Part shown: one piece after another, positions 42,877 to 56,410 of the stretch | Numbering within the stretch: the stretch's first letter is position 1 | Layout: the number at the start of each line of letters is the position of its first letter | DNA from: Lachnospiraceae bacterium | Lineage (GTDB): Bacteria > Bacillota > Clostridia > Lachnospirales > Lachnospiraceae | Length of the DNA stretch: 64,000 bases | Assembly (NCBI GenBank): GCA_015057865.1 | Contig: SVDH01000010.1 | Span: forward strand, 1 to 64,000 | Direction: 5' to 3' | Translations under genes and position numbers: made by a program | The notes under the pieces: generated by a model | What the model was told of the DNA's origin: nothing | What the model saw: only the letters and a program-made list of their open reading frames with translations | Databases searched by the model: none

Positions 42877-45396
42877 CTACTCCTGGACTTCTGCCACATC
42901 AGATGCTTCTACTGCATCTTCACCACCATCGGCTTCCTCTTCCGGCGGGAGTGGGTTTTCTTCCTGCACCTTAGCGATACTTGCTACCGTGACGCCGTCC
43001 TGCATATTGATCAGCTTGACACCGGATGTGGATCTTCCGATCACGGAAATGTCTGCCACGCGCATCCGGATGAGGATACCCTCTGTCGTGATCATCATGA
43101 TCTCATCATCTCTGCTGACTGCTTTGACGCCTGCAAGTTCACCGGTCTTATCCACAATCTTATAGCAGCGGACACCCTTTCCTCCACGGTTCTGTGGGGA
43201 GAATTCATCCGTCTTTGTGCATTTCCCAAGACCTTTTTCTGAAACGAAGAGGATATATTCTCCTTCTTTCTCTGTCTGAACGCCGATCACTTCATCCGCA
43301 TCCACGAGTCGGATTCCTGTAACGCCCATTGCGGAACGACCGCTGCAACGGACATCGGTTTCATGGAAACGGATGCACTGTCCCTTTCTTGTCGTCAGGA
43401 AAATATCCTGCTCGCCATCGGTGTATTTTACTTCGATCAGATCATCCTCATCCCGCAGGGAGATCGCGATGATACCGGTCTTTCTGATATTTGCAAAATC
43501 AGAAATAGAGGTGCGTTTTACAATACCCTTCTTTGTCGTAAAGAAGAGATAACCTTCCTTTTCAAACGAATCGATCGGAATGACAGCCGTGATCTTTTCT
43601 TCCGGCATCAGCTGAAGCAGGTTGATCACTGCCGTACCGCGGGAGGTTCTGCTCGCCTCCGGGATCTCATACGCCTTCAGACGATACACCCGACCTCTGT
43701 TTGTGAAAAACAGAATGTATTTATGTGTCGTCGTCATAAAGAGGTTTTCGATATAATCATCCTCAATTGTCTCCATTCCCTTGATGCCGCGTCCGCCGCG
43801 ATGCTGTGCACGGAAGTTATCCGGAGACATGCGTTTCACATAGCCGACATTCGTCATCGTGATCACGGTATCCTTGTCCGGGATTAGATCTTCCATGGAA
43901 ATGTCATATTCATCATATCCGATGGATGTACGGCGGTCATCGCCATACTTATCAGAGATCTGCTGGATCTCTTCACGGATCACGCCAAGAAGTTTTTTCT
44001 CATCCGCAAGGATCGCCTTCAACTCCGCGATCTTTTCCATCAGCTCTTTATATTCATTTTCAATCTTCTCGCGTTCCAGACCGGTCAGCGCACGAAGACG
44101 CATATCGACGATCGCCTGTGCCTGTGCATCTGTCAGACCAAAGCGCGCGATCAGGTTTTCCTTCGCTTCCTGTGTATTCCGGCTGCCGCGAATGATGGAA
44201 ATGACCTCATCGATATTATCAAGCGCGATCAGCAAGCCCTCTAAAATGTGAGCCCGCTCTTCCGCTTTGTTCAGTTCATACTTTGTCCGGCGTGTTACAA
44301 CATCCTTCTGATGATCCAGATAATGTGTCAGAAGCTGATGGAGGTTTAACACCTTCGGCTCGTTGTTGACGAGCGCCAGCATGATCACACCAAACGTATC
44401 CTGCAGCTGCGTATGCTTATACAGCTGATTTAAGATCACATTCGGGTTTGCGTCACGTCGAAGCTCGATGCAGACACGCATACCCTGTCTGTCAGACTCG
44501 TCTCTGAGATCCGTGATTCCGTCGATCCGCTTGTCACGGACCAGCTCAGCGATCTTTTCGATCAGACGTGCCTTGTTTACCAGAAACGGGAGTTCCGTAA
44601 CAACGATACGGTTCTTTCCGTTTGCCATCGGTTCAATATCTGTCACGGCGCGCACACGGATCTTGCCGCGTCCTGTCCGGTAAGCCTGCTCGATCCCGGA
44701 AGTACCGAGGATCTCGCCGCCGGTCGGGAAATCAGGACCCTTAACGATCTTCAGCAATTCTTCGATCGTCGTGTCTCTGTCTTCTTCAATAATGTTATCG
44801 ATGATCTTCACAACGGCAGCGATCGATTCCCGCAGGTTGTGCGGCGGGATATTCGTTGCCATACCGACAGCAATACCGGTCGTACCGTTTACAAGAAGAT
44901 TCGGATAGCGGGACGGCAGAACCGTCGGCTCTTTTTCCGTCTCATCAAAGTTCGGCATGAAATCAACGGTATTCTTATTAATGTCTGCCAGCATCTCCAT
45001 CGAGATCCTTGAAAGACGTGCTTCTGTATAACGCATCGCCGCAGCACCGTCGCCATCGACGGAACCAAAGTTTCCGTGTCCGTCAACAAGCGGATAACGC
45101 GTCGACCATTCCTGTGCCATATTGACCAGAGCGCCATAGATCGAGCTGTCACCATGCGGATGATATTTACCCATGGTATCACCGACGATACGCGCACTCT
45201 TTCTGTGTGGTTTGTCGGGACCGTTGTTCAGTTCGATCATCGAATACAGAACACGCCTCTGCACAGGCTTCAGACCATCTCTGACATCCGGAAGCGCACG
45301 CGAAGCGATAACGCTCATCGCATAATCGATATAGGATGTCTCCATTGTTTTTTTCAGGTCCACCTCGTGGATCTGATCAAATACTTTATCGTCCAT
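42877..45396 (-). CDS. gyrA: DNA gyrase subunit A
   Basis: 839 residues. The breakage-reunion domain has [11 protein letters not shown], the helix [17 protein letters not shown] and the active Tyr in [10 protein letters not shown]. The six-bladed C-terminal domain includes the GyrA box [10 protein letters not shown]. The C-terminal tail is acidic ([21 protein letters not shown]). Ser84 (E. coli Ser83) is present, but position 88 (E. coli Asp87) is Gly. It introduces negative supercoils with GyrB, 14 nt upstream. Confidence 0.97.
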   Translation of the reverse strand: MDDKVFDQIHEVDLKKTMETSYIDYAMSVIASRALPDVRDGLKPVQRRVLYSMIELNNGPDKPHRKSARIVGDTMGKYHPHGDSSIYGALVNMAQEWSTRYPLVDGHGNFGSVDGDGAAAMRYTEARLSRISMEMLADINKNTVDFMPNFDETEKEPTVLPSRYPNLLVNGTTGIAVGMATNIPPHNLRESIAAVVKIIDNIIEEDRDTTIEELLKIVKGPDFPTGGEILGTSGIEQAYRTGRGKIRVRAVTDIEPMANGKNRIVVTELPFLVNKARLIEKIAELVRDKRIDGITDLRDESDRQGMRVCIELRRDANPNVILNQLYKHTQLQDTFGVIMLALVNNEPKVLNLHQLLTHYLDHQKDVVTRRTKYELNKAEERAHILEGLLIALDNIDEVISIIRGSRNTQEAKENLIARFGLTDAQAQAIVDMRLRALTGLEREKIENEYKELMEKIAELKAILADEKKLLGVIREEIQQISDKYGDDRRTSIGYDEYDISMEDLIPDKDTVITMTNVGYVKRMSPDNFRAQHRGGRGIKGMETIEDDYIENLFMTTTHKYILFFTNRGRVYRLKAYEIPEASRTSRGTAVINLLQLMPEEKITAVIPIDSFEKEGYLFFTTKKGIVKRTSISDFANIRKTGIIAISLRDEDDLIEVKYTDGEQDIFLTTRKGQCIRFHETDVRCSGRSAMGVTGIRLVDADEVIGVQTEKEGEYILFVSEKGLGKCTKTDEFSPQNRGGKGVRCYKIVDKTGELAGVKAVSRDDEIMMITTEGILIRMRVADISVIGRSTSGVKLINMQDGVTVASIAKVQEENPLPPEEEADGGEDAVEASDVAEVQE

Positions 45397-45410
45397 GTTG
45401 TCCCTCTTTC

Positions 45411-48471
<3,061 letters not shown>

Positions 48472-48475
<4 letters not shown>

Positions 48476-48681
48476 GCTTCAATCTGAAAGCTTTCATCCT
48501 GAAATGTCACCACATCACCCGGATACAGCTTTTTTCCTCTCTGAAGTTCGACTTCTCCGTTCACGAAAACCAGACCATCCTGGATCACCATCTTTGCGTC
48601 TACACCTGATCCGACCAGGCCGGCAAGCTTTAGCGCCTGGCCAAGCTTGATGAAGTCGTCCTTTATTCTTACATACTCCAT
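48472..48681 (-). CDS. yaaA: S4-domain RNA-binding protein YaaA
   Basis: 69 residues, an S4-like fold (FIKLGQALKLAGLVGSGVDAKMVIQDGLVFVNGEVELQRGKKL) as found between dnaN and recF in most Firmicutes. It probably binds RNA, perhaps in ribosome assembly. It directly abuts dnaN (stop at 48682) and overlaps recF by 4 nt. Confidence 0.9.
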
Positions 48682-49794
48682 TTAGTAGTCTCCCTCATTA
48701 AAGTTTACCGGCAGAATCAGATAGGTATACATTTCTTCCTCATCTCTGATAAAGCACGGTGCTTTCGGATTGATCAGATAAAGTGTGATCTCTTCTTCAT
48801 CGAGAACACGCAGCGCATCGATAAAGAACTTCGGATTAAAGCCGATCATCAGATCTGCGCCTTCCTTCTGGATCGGAATAATCTCATTCATCGATCCGAC
48901 AAATGAACGGATCTTTAATTCCATCTGATTTTCCTTGATATCAAAGATTACCGGCTTCTTTTCACTTTCGCTTGTCAAAAGGGATCCGCGCTCAATACAA
49001 TCAAGCAACATTCTCCGGTTGATCACAAGCTTCGTCTCATAATCAGATGAAAGCATCTGTTCGATCTGGAAATAATTTCCTTCGATCAGACGGGATACGA
49101 CCAGAGTCTCATCAAATGCAAACAAAATGTGGTTATCTGTATAATAGATATTCACATTTTTATCCGCATCTCCCGGTAATATCTTGCTGATCTCCTGCAG
49201 AGACTTTCCGGGTACGATCAGTCTGCGGTCTTCATACTGGTTGTTCAAGACTTCTTTACGGATCGAGATCCGATGTCCGTCCAAAGATGCCACTTCGAAT
49301 TTATCACCTTTGATCTCAAACAATTCACCGGTCATGATCTTATTGCTGTCATTGTCCGCAATGGAGAAGATCGTCTGGCGGATCATTTCCTTTAATGTAA
49401 ACTGTGATAATGTCACAGCATCAGACATCGCTACAAATGGAAGCGGTGAAAACTCATCCGCATCCTGTCCGATCAGTTTGAACTCTGCATTTTCACAGGT
49501 GATCTTTGTCTGGAAAGATTCGCCTGTTTCGATCGTCACTTCGTTATCCGGCAGTTTTCTTACAATATCGAAAAACAGCTTTGCATCCAGCGCGATCTTT
49601 CCTCTTTCAAGAATCGCACCTTCGATCACTGTCTCAATGCCAAGTTCCATATCATTTGCAGTCAGCTTAATCTGATCTGCTTCCGCATTGATCAGAACAC
49701 AATAAAGGATCGGCATTGTCGTTCTGCTCGGCACTGCTTTATTTACAGTAGAAACACCTTTGATCAGATTTTGTCTTGAACATGTAATTTTCAT
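48682..49794 (-). CDS. dnaN: DNA polymerase III beta clamp
   Basis: 370 residues in three clamp domains. MKITCSRQNLIKGVSTVNKAV, SRTTMPILYCVLINAE and the C-terminal YTYLILPVNFNEGDY are typical. It forms the sliding clamp ring that tethers the polymerase. It starts 317 bp downstream of dnaA with AAGGAG upstream; the gap carries the DnaA-box cluster. Confidence 0.97.
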   Translation of the reverse strand: MKITCSRQNLIKGVSTVNKAVPSRTTMPILYCVLINAEADQIKLTANDMELGIETVIEGAILERGKIALDAKLFFDIVRKLPDNEVTIETGESFQTKITCENAEFKLIGQDADEFSPLPFVAMSDAVTLSQFTLKEMIRQTIFSIADNDSNKIMTGELFEIKGDKFEVASLDGHRISIRKEVLNNQYEDRRLIVPGKSLQEISKILPGDADKNVNIYYTDNHILFAFDETLVVSRLIEGNYFQIEQMLSSDYETKLVINRRMLLDCIERGSLLTSESEKKPVIFDIKENQMELKIRSFVGSMNEIIPIQKEGADLMIGFNPKFFIDALRVLDEEEITLYLINPKAPCFIRDEEEMYTYLILPVNFNEGDY

Positions 49795-50111
49795 AATGTG
49801 AACAACTCCTTCCGGGATGAACTCTATTTATTTATAAAATGGTTTCGTATTCTTAATCGTAGTGGCTGTGAATATGTGGAAAACGGAAAAATGACTGAAA
49901 AACAGGCAATTTTCACTGTTCATAGTTCCGGATTATTTTGTTGGTATTTTGCGAAAAGAATTCGGATAATCCGTGGATGAAACAAATGCTGTTTCAAACA
50001 CAGATTTTTATAAATCAATGAAAAAAATCATTTTACACACAGAAAAATGAGTTATTCACGTTGATTCCACGAACTATACACAATAAATACCGGGTTTTCC
50101 ACAGTTCTTTG
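49795..50111. other. dnaA-dnaN intergenic region with DnaA-box cluster (oriC candidate)
   Basis: 317 AT-rich bases with at least six near-consensus DnaA boxes (TTATNCACA). On plus: TTTTACACA (50031), TTATTCACG (50052), CTATACACA (50074) and TTTTCCACA (50095). On minus: ATATTCACA (49867-49875) and TTTTCCACA (49875-49883). TCATCCACG (49972-49980, minus) is a weaker match. The box density and AT-rich runs suggest the unwinding region of a Bacillus-type origin. Confidence 0.7.
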
Positions 50112-51467
50112 TTAATAATTCGGATTGATTTTTTTCTGAATGGTTTCTACGGTCTGTCTGAAATCCTTATCCTTGTCAAACTCATCCTTTACCTTATTGA
50201 CGCCATGCAGGATCGTGGAGTGATCCCGTCCGCCGATCAGGCGGCCGATGGATTCCAAAGGAAGGCTGGTCATATTTTTACAAAGATACATGACGATCTG
50301 TCTTGGAAGCGCGATGTCCTTTGTACGGGATTTTGACATCAGCTGGTCTACCGTGATACTGAAGTGCTCTGCAACAACCTCCATGATCAGCTGCGGTGTC
50401 ACTTCTTTTTTGGTATCCGGATTGATCAGATTCTCAAGCTCCTTTTGGGCGATCTCCATCGTGATCTCTTTCTGTTCCAGATTCGAGTAGGCAAGAAGCT
50501 TATTCAATGCACCTTCCAGCTCGCGGATATTGGATTTCAGATTAACGGCGATGTAGTTTAAGATCTCATCATCCATATAGAAGTTATCCTGCTCGATCTT
50601 TTTTCGAAGGATCGCCATTCGTGTCTCATAATCCGGTGAACCGATGTCTGCCGTCAGTCCCCATTCGAAACGGGAACGGATCCGCTCTTCAAGTGTAACC
50701 ATCTCTTTTGGCGGACGGTCACTGGAGATGATGATCTGTTTTTTAGCAACATGCAACTCATTAAATGTGTGGAAAAACTCTTCCTGTGTACTTTCTTTTC
50801 CGATGATAAACTGGACATCATCTACCAAAAGGACATCTGTATTCCGGTATTTTTCCCTAAGCTTCTGCATCGTGCCGTTACGGATACCGTCGATCACTTC
50901 ATTGGTAAACGTTTCTGAAGTGACATAAAGTACCTTCAAATCCGGCATCGTTTCCTGAATGTAATGCGCGATGGAATGCATCAGATGTGTTTTTCCAAGA
51001 CCGACGCCTCCATATAAAAACAGAGGATTGTAAATTTCGCCGGGCTGCTCCGCAACAGCCAGTGAAGCGGAATGCGCAAAGCGGTTGTTATTACCTACAA
51101 CAAACGAATCGAATGTGTAATTCGGATTCAGATTCGAATAATTCTCATCCTTCCGGCTTTCGTTTTTTCTGTTGTTCATAGGCAAAGGTGCGGCCTTTTT
51201 TTGGGGCACCTGTCCCTGCATGACAAAATCAATCTCATAAGGAACGCCTGTCATCTCTTCGATCACAACCTGAAGGGGAAGTGCGTATTTCTTCCTTATT
51301 AAAGTAACAGCGATGGATTCATTTGTAACCAGCAGTGTGATTTTGTTATCTTCAACAGAATAAATCTTAAGAGGTTTCAGCCAGGTATTAAACGCAACAT
51401 TCGTGATATCGTAGTCTTCTTTTACTTTTTCCAGGATCTGATCCCAGTTTTTTTCTATAAATGTCAT
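50112..51467 (-). CDS. dnaA: Chromosomal replication initiator DnaA
   Basis: 451 residues. Domain I (WDQILEKVKEDYDITNVAFNTWLKPL), a short domain II, the AAA+ domain III (Walker A GGVGLGKTHLMHSIA, Walker B LLVDDVQFI) and DNA-binding domain IV with GGRDHSTILHGVNKV. It recognises the DnaA boxes and melts the origin. GGAGAAC precedes the ATG. Confidence 0.98.
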   Translation of the reverse strand: MTFIEKNWDQILEKVKEDYDITNVAFNTWLKPLKIYSVEDNKITLLVTNESIAVTLIRKKYALPLQVVIEEMTGVPYEIDFVMQGQVPQKKAAPLPMNNRKNESRKDENYSNLNPNYTFDSFVVGNNNRFAHSASLAVAEQPGEIYNPLFLYGGVGLGKTHLMHSIAHYIQETMPDLKVLYVTSETFTNEVIDGIRNGTMQKLREKYRNTDVLLVDDVQFIIGKESTQEEFFHTFNELHVAKKQIIISSDRPPKEMVTLEERIRSRFEWGLTADIGSPDYETRMAILRKKIEQDNFYMDDEILNYIAVNLKSNIRELEGALNKLLAYSNLEQKEITMEIAQKELENLINPDTKKEVTPQLIMEVVAEHFSITVDQLMSKSRTKDIALPRQIVMYLCKNMTSLPLESIGRLIGGRDHSTILHGVNKVKDEFDKDKDFRQTVETIQKKINPNY

Positions 51468-51535
51468 ATAGTTCTCCAGAATGAAAAATTAGAAATATCT
51501 CTTTTGTCTGGCGGTATAAAAATACTCTGTTACCT

Positions 51536-51564
51536 ATTGTAACTCATTATCTTAGGATTATCAA
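51536..51564 (-). promoter_or_regulatory. Promoter of dnaA
   Basis: TTGATA (51559-51564), a 17-bp spacer and TACAAT (51536-51541) on minus, 70 nt upstream of the dnaA ATG. Confidence 0.7.
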
Positions 51565-51656
51565 TCATGAACTGGATTTAATGTATAACAGATAATAGAA
51601 ACAAAAAAACGCAAAATTAGGCAAAATAACGGTTTATTTGCAGAAAACATTCATTC

Positions 51657-51684
51657 TTGACAGAGAAAAGGTTTCTGATATAAT
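51657..51684 (+). promoter_or_regulatory. Promoter of rpmH
   Basis: TTGACA (51657-51662), a 16-bp spacer and TATAAT (51679-51684). A consensus sigma-A promoter in the dnaA-rpmH divergent gap. The remaining bases of this 284-bp gap are AT-rich and contain no consensus DnaA box. Confidence 0.85.
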
Positions 51685-51751
51685 AAAAAAGCTACGGTTT
51701 GAAAGCATGCGCGATCAGACCATAATAAGGAAGAAAGGGAGGTGAATCAAC

Positions 51752-51886
51752 ATGAAGATGACATATCAGCCGAAGAAAAGACAGCGAAAGAAAGTACATG
51801 GATTCCGTCAGAGAATGCGTACTGCAGGTGGCCGTAAAGTAATCGCTGCCAGAAGAGCAAAGGGAAGAAAGAAACTGACTGCTTAG
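51752..51886 (+). CDS. rpmH: Ribosomal protein L34 (too short for the ORF track)
   Basis: 44 residues, [20 protein letters not shown]... ending KGRKKLTA, with the KRxHGFRxRM core of bL34. AAAGGGAGGTG lies 7 nt before the ATG. It heads the rpmH-rnpA-yidD-yidC-jag operon of the origin. Confidence 0.97.
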   Translation: MKMTYQPKKRQRKKVHGFRQRMRTAGGRKVIAARRAKGRKKLTA

Positions 51887-51917
51887 GCCACACTCCTATG
51901 TGGTCTTTTTCTTTTTT
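51886..51917 (+). terminator. Terminator/attenuator between rpmH and rnpA
   Basis: GGCCACA/TGTGGTC stem with a 6-nt loop, followed by T5CT6. It would reduce read-through into rnpA, matching the need for much more L34 than RnpA. Confidence 0.75.
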
Positions 51918-51990
51918 CAAGGAAAGATTCCCTTTCGGGTTTTTGTAGGTTTTAGGCCCGGGAGGATTCCGCTGACAAGAAGGAGATCAG

Positions 51991-52359
51991 ATGCGATTTT
52001 CAGAATCATTGAAAAAAAATGAAGATTTTCGCAAGGTTTACCGGAAGGGGAGATCCTTTGGCAACCGGCAGCTTGTCTTATATGTGTTAGAGAACAGTGC
52101 CGGGAAGAACCGCCTTGGTATTTCGGTCAGTAGGAAAGTCGGAAACAGTGTTGTCAGGCATCGTCTGACAAGACTGATCAGAGAAAGCTATCGACTCCAT
52201 GAAGAAGAGTTCATTTGTGGACTTGATCTGGTGGTGATAGCAAGGACTGCAGCGAAAGATGCGACCTATCATGAGATCGAGTCAGCATTGCTGCATGTTA
52301 GCAGAAAACAATATATCCTGAAAGAAAACAGGATGGATACCGGAAAAGAAGAATCATGA
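51991..52359 (+). CDS. rnpA: Ribonuclease P protein component
   Basis: 122 residues. [26 protein letters not shown] and the RNR-like [27 protein letters not shown] motif are the family signature. It is the protein cofactor for tRNA 5' processing. The stop overlaps the yidD start by 4 nt (ATGA). Confidence 0.95.
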   Translation: MRFSESLKKNEDFRKVYRKGRSFGNRQLVLYVLENSAGKNRLGISVSRKVGNSVVRHRLTRLIRESYRLHEEEFICGLDLVVIARTAAKDATYHEIESALLHVSRKQYILKENRMDTGKEES

Positions 52360-52619
52360 AGAAAGTACTTTTAGGAATCATCAGGGTTTATCAAAAGTAT
52401 ATCTCTCCCATGAAAACCACAAAGTGTCCTTATTTTCCTACCTGCTCGTGTTACGGGAAGGAGGCGATCGAGGTGCACGGTGCTTTGAAGGGAGGTCTTC
52501 TTGCTGCCTGGAGAATCCTTCGGTGTAATCCGATTTCAAAGGGAGGCTATGATCCGGTTCCTTTACTGAAAACAAAAGATAGTGAATGGGCGGATGCGAA
52601 ACCGCAGAATACCAAATAA
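52356..52619 (+). CDS. yidD: Membrane protein insertion efficiency factor YidD
   Basis: 87 residues with [63 protein letters not shown], which is diagnostic for YidD. It helps YidC-dependent insertion at the membrane. Located in its conserved place between rnpA and yidC. The Ser at SCSCYGKEA replaces the more usual second Cys-Ser pattern only slightly. Confidence 0.95.
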   Translation: MKKVLLGIIRVYQKYISPMKTTKCPYFPTCSCYGKEAIEVHGALKGGLLAAWRILRCNPISKGGYDPVPLLKTKDSEWADAKPQNTK

Positions 52620-52649
52620 TCCACCGGTTCACTACAGGAGGAAATTCTT

Positions 52650-54068
52650 TTGAGTGCAATTGTATTGTCAATGAACGCAGGTATCTTAAAGCCGATCGCG
52701 ATCGCTTTGGGACACCTGATGGATGGGATTTACATGCTCTTGAGCAGAGTAGGCATTACCAATGTCGCTTTGACCATCATCATTTTCACGATTGTTATCT
52801 ACATGATCCTTTTGCCGCTGACCTATCAGCAGCAGAAGTTTTCCCGGATGACGATCATCATGAATCCCGAAATCCAGAAAATTCAGAAAAAATACCAGGG
52901 CAAGCGTGACCAGGCATCGGTAAATGCCATGAATATGGAAACGCAGGAAGTCTACAAAAAGTACGGCGTCCGCCCGACAGGAAGCTGCGTCTTCATGGGT
53001 ATCCAGCTTCTGATCCTGTTCCCTCTGTATCGTGTAATCTATAACGTTCCGGGTTATGTAAACAGCGTAAAAAATACAATGTCAAACCTGGCAAATGCGA
53101 TTATGGGAACTTCCGGTTATGAAAATACCATAACCGACTTCTTTAACACCGTTAAAGAAGGTAACTATGTATACCGTGGAACAAGTCTTGATTTTTCCAC
53201 GACGGAGACGGCACACGATTCCATCATTGATGTAATCTATAAATGTACAGATTCGAACTGGAGTCTTTTGGCAGATAAGTTCCCGGATCTGTCCACACTG
53301 ATCGCAACAACGCATGAAAGTGTCAACCATTTTAACAATTTCCTGGGTGTCAGTATCGTGTACTCTCCGAAGATCCTGATCCAGAATGCGATGCACGGAA
53401 ACGGATCCGCGATCATTGTTCTTGTAGCAATCCTGATCCCGATCATTTCCGCAGCGACACAGTTTTTAAATATTCGTCTTTCTCAGAGCCTGAATCCGAA
53501 TGCGACACAGGGAAACCAGATGGCGGCACAGATGAAGATCATGAACTACATGATGCCGATCTATTCTCTGATCCTCGTATTCTTCCTGCCGGTTGGTATC
53601 GGTATCTACTGGATCGCCGGTGCTCTGATCCGAAGCATTCAGCAGTTTATCATCAACAAACGCTTCGATAAGATGGATATGGAAGCACTTGTTAAGAAAA
53701 ATCAGGCAAAAGCAGCTGCAAAGGAAAAGGAAAGAATCGAGAAAAAGGGCGTTTCCGGTCAGACGATCGCAAGAAATGCTTCGATCAATACCAGAAACAT
53801 TGCTGCTGATCCGAATGCCGCACGTCGTAAGACAATGGCAGAAAAAGCTGCATCTGCAGCAAACATCAGTGTCGATACGACAAAGCAGACTGTGAAAAAA
53901 GGAAGTCTGGCAGAAAAAGCCGGAATGGTAAAAGATTTCAACAGCAAGTCTCCGGAAGAATGGAAACAGGCAAAGGCTGCTGCTGAAAAAGAAGCAGAAA
54001 AAGCTTCCGGCCAGTCAAAGAACAAGAATCAGTCTAAGAAGAAAAGCAAGAACAAAAAGAAAAAGTAG
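52650..54068 (+). CDS. yidC: Membrane protein insertase YidC/SpoIIIJ
   Basis: 472 residues, starting with TTG at 52650 (AGGAGG 8 nt upstream). The fold has helices at IYMLLSRVGITNVALTIIIFTIVIYMILLPLTYQQQKFSRM, RPTGSCVFMGIQLLILFPLYRVIYNVPGY and the LNPNATQGNQMAAQMKIMNYMMPIYSLILVFFLPVGIGIYWI segment. An insert of about 100 residues (140-220) separates TM2 and TM3. The tail after residue 345 is Lys/Ala-rich, ending KNKNQSKKKSKNKKKK, suited to ribosome contact. Confidence 0.93.
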   Translation: MSAIVLSMNAGILKPIAIALGHLMDGIYMLLSRVGITNVALTIIIFTIVIYMILLPLTYQQQKFSRMTIIMNPEIQKIQKKYQGKRDQASVNAMNMETQEVYKKYGVRPTGSCVFMGIQLLILFPLYRVIYNVPGYVNSVKNTMSNLANAIMGTSGYENTITDFFNTVKEGNYVYRGTSLDFSTTETAHDSIIDVIYKCTDSNWSLLADKFPDLSTLIATTHESVNHFNNFLGVSIVYSPKILIQNAMHGNGSAIIVLVAILIPIISAATQFLNIRLSQSLNPNATQGNQMAAQMKIMNYMMPIYSLILVFFLPVGIGIYWIAGALIRSIQQFIINKRFDKMDMEALVKKNQAKAAAKEKERIEKKGVSGQTIARNASINTRNIAADPNAARRKTMAEKAASAANISVDTTKQTVKKGSLAEKAGMVKDFNSKSPEEWKQAKAAAEKEAEKASGQSKNKNQSKKKSKNKKKK

Positions 54069-54080
54069 GAGTAACTGATC

Positions 54081-54902
54081 ATGGAATATATGGAATTTTC
54101 CGGAAAGACGGTAGATGATGCCATTACAGAGGCTCTCGTGTCACTGGGAATAACCAGTGATCAGGTCGAGTACGAAGTCATCGAAAAAGGCGGCAGCGGT
54201 TTTCTCGGATTTAATGCAAAACCGGCAAAGATCCGTGCACGCAAAAAAGTCGAAACACCGGTTGAGGAAGCAGTCGAAGAGGTTTCTGACACAGTATCAG
54301 AAGCAGCTGAGCCGATTGTTGAAGAAGTAAAAGCCGGCGAAGTTTTAAAATCAGCTGCAGCAGCAACAGGAATTGCTGTGAGCGAAGCGGTACAGGAAGT
54401 GGCTTCTGAAGTAAAAGCTGTCGAAAAAGAGCCGCTGGATGTTAAGGATGCAGAAGCCAAAATCAAGGAATTCCTTTCACAGGTATTTGAAGCGATGAAC
54501 ATGAATGTTGAGATCATCGTATCAGAATCCAGTGAGAAGGATATGCTCGATGTCGAACTGAAAGGTGATGACATGGGCGTACTGATTGGCAAGCGCGGAC
54601 AGACCCTCGATGCACTGCAGTATCTGACCAATCTGACACTGAACAAGCATTCTGACCGGTATATCCGTGTGAAGATGGACACGGAAAACTATCGTGAAAG
54701 AAGAAAAGCGACGCTTGAGAATCTTGCAAAGAACCTCGCAAGCAAAGCAAAACGCACCGGCAAAGACGTTGAGCTTGAGCCGATGAACCCATACGAGCGC
54801 AGGATCATTCACTACGCGCTCCAGGGAGACAAAGCGGTAGAGACACACAGCGTAGGGGAAGAACCTTACAGACATGTGGTCATCACACTGAAAGAAAAAT
54901 AA
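54081..54902 (+). CDS. jag: RNA-binding protein Jag/KhpB (Jag_N, KH, R3H)
   Basis: 273 residues. Jag_N (MEYMEFSGKTVDDAITEALVSLGI) is followed by an acidic/Ala-rich linker with VEEAVEEV and EVASEV repeats. The KH domain has VLIGKRGQTLDALQYLTNL and the R3H domain PMNPYERRIIHYALQ. It acts in RNA regulation with KhpA and affects cell-wall growth in related bacteria. It follows yidC by 12 nt. Confidence 0.92.
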   Translation: MEYMEFSGKTVDDAITEALVSLGITSDQVEYEVIEKGGSGFLGFNAKPAKIRARKKVETPVEEAVEEVSDTVSEAAEPIVEEVKAGEVLKSAAAATGIAVSEAVQEVASEVKAVEKEPLDVKDAEAKIKEFLSQVFEAMNMNVEIIVSESSEKDMLDVELKGDDMGVLIGKRGQTLDALQYLTNLTLNKHSDRYIRVKMDTENYRERRKATLENLAKNLASKAKRTGKDVELEPMNPYERRIIHYALQGDKAVETHSVGEEPYRHVVITLKEK

Positions 54903-55019
54903 GAATCAGAAAATGAGCTGTCGATTTGGGCAGCTCATTTTTTTACTTGAGTGAAATACCGGTAAATGCTACAATGCCAAAGAAGTATTTTTGGAAATGG
55001 ATAAGAAGGAGCGATACAT

Positions 55020-56408
55020 TTGCGGGAATTCAGGCAGACAGAGACAATTGCGGCGATCGCGACAGCAATGGCGCCTTCCGGAATCGGGATCATCAGGATC
55101 AGCGGCGAGGACGCGATATCTATTGCTGAGCAGATCTTCGATCCGAAGCAGCCGGGAAAAAGATTATCGGAGCAGAACAGTCACACCATTCATTACGGCT
55201 ATATCAAAGACGGAGAAACGGTCGTAGACGAAGTGCTTCTTCTTTTGATGCGCGCGCCGAATACCTATACCAGAGAAGACACCATCGAGATCGATACGCA
55301 TGGTGGCGTTCTTGTGATGCAGCGCATTTTGGAAACGGTACTGAAATACGGTGCCCGCCCTGCGGAGCCGGGAGAATATACAAAGCGCGCATTTTTAAAT
55401 GGCCGGATCGATCTGACACAGGCAGAATCCGTCATCGATGTGATCCAGGCAAAAAATGACAATGCCCTCAAAAGCTCTGTCAGTCAGTTAAGAGGTGTTC
55501 TTTCAGAAAAGATCAGGAAGATCCGTGAAACACTGTTATATGAACTGGCGTTTATCGAATCCGCGATCGATGATCCGGAGCACTACTCTCTTGATGACTA
55601 TCCGCCGGTACTGAAAAGTAAGATGGATCAGATCCGGAATACGCTGCAGGAAATGATTCGAAAAGCGGATGACGGACGCATTTTAAAAGAAGGTATCCAG
55701 ACCGTGATCGCAGGCAAACCAAATGCCGGAAAGTCTTCTTTACTGAATGCACTTCTCGGTGAAGACCGCGCGATCGTGACAGAGATCGCCGGAACAACGC
55801 GGGATGTGCTCTCAGAACAGATTCAGCTAGATGGGATCGGTTTGCACATCATGGACACGGCAGGCATCCATGATACGGAAGATGTGGTTGAGCAGATCGG
55901 TGTTCAGAGGTCAAAAGATGCCATGGAGGAAGCCGACCTTGTTTTGTTTGTGGCGGACGCTGCTTCCGGACTGGATGAAAACGACCGGCTGATCCTCTCT
56001 GAGATCAAAGAGAAAAAAGCGATCGTTTTGTTAAACAAGACAGATCTGGAAATGAAGATTCAAAAAGCAGATCTTGAGAAACTCACAGATCACCCGGTTT
56101 TATCGGTTTCGATGAAAGAAAAAACAGGACTTTCCGAACTGACAGAAACCATTCGAAGCATGTTTTTCGCAGGGCAGCTGCAGTTCAATGATGAAGTGTA
56201 CATTTCCAATCTTCGTCAGAAGAATGCATTGCTCAACGCAGAAAAGAGCATCGGTCAGGTACTGGAAAGTCTGAAGAATCAGATGCCGGAAGACTTTTTG
56301 ACGATCGATATGATGGATGCTTACGAAGAACTCGGATATATCATCGGAGAATCCGTTGAGGATGATCTGGTGGATAAAATATTCTCAGAATTTTGCATGG
56401 GGAAATAA
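55020..56408 (+). CDS. mnmE: tRNA modification GTPase MnmE
   Basis: 462 residues from a TTG start (AAGGAG upstream). N-terminal [22 protein letters not shown], a helical domain, the G domain ([36 protein letters not shown]) and the C-terminal FCMGK with the family Cys. With MnmG it makes the cmnm5U34 modification of tRNAs. Confidence 0.97.
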   Translation: MREFRQTETIAAIATAMAPSGIGIIRISGEDAISIAEQIFDPKQPGKRLSEQNSHTIHYGYIKDGETVVDEVLLLLMRAPNTYTREDTIEIDTHGGVLVMQRILETVLKYGARPAEPGEYTKRAFLNGRIDLTQAESVIDVIQAKNDNALKSSVSQLRGVLSEKIRKIRETLLYELAFIESAIDDPEHYSLDDYPPVLKSKMDQIRNTLQEMIRKADDGRILKEGIQTVIAGKPNAGKSSLLNALLGEDRAIVTEIAGTTRDVLSEQIQLDGIGLHIMDTAGIHDTEDVVEQIGVQRSKDAMEEADLVLFVADAASGLDENDRLILSEIKEKKAIVLLNKTDLEMKIQKADLEKLTDHPVLSVSMKEKTGLSELTETIRSMFFAGQLQFNDEVYISNLRQKNALLNAEKSIGQVLESLKNQMPEDFLTIDMMDAYEELGYIIGESVEDDLVDKIFSEFCMGK

Positions 56409-56410
56409 GA

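Noticed and set aside
51468-51751. oriC in the dnaA-rpmH gap
   Set aside because: AT-rich and promoter-bearing, but no consensus DnaA boxes; the box cluster lies on the dnaA-dnaN side. A bipartite origin cannot be excluded.
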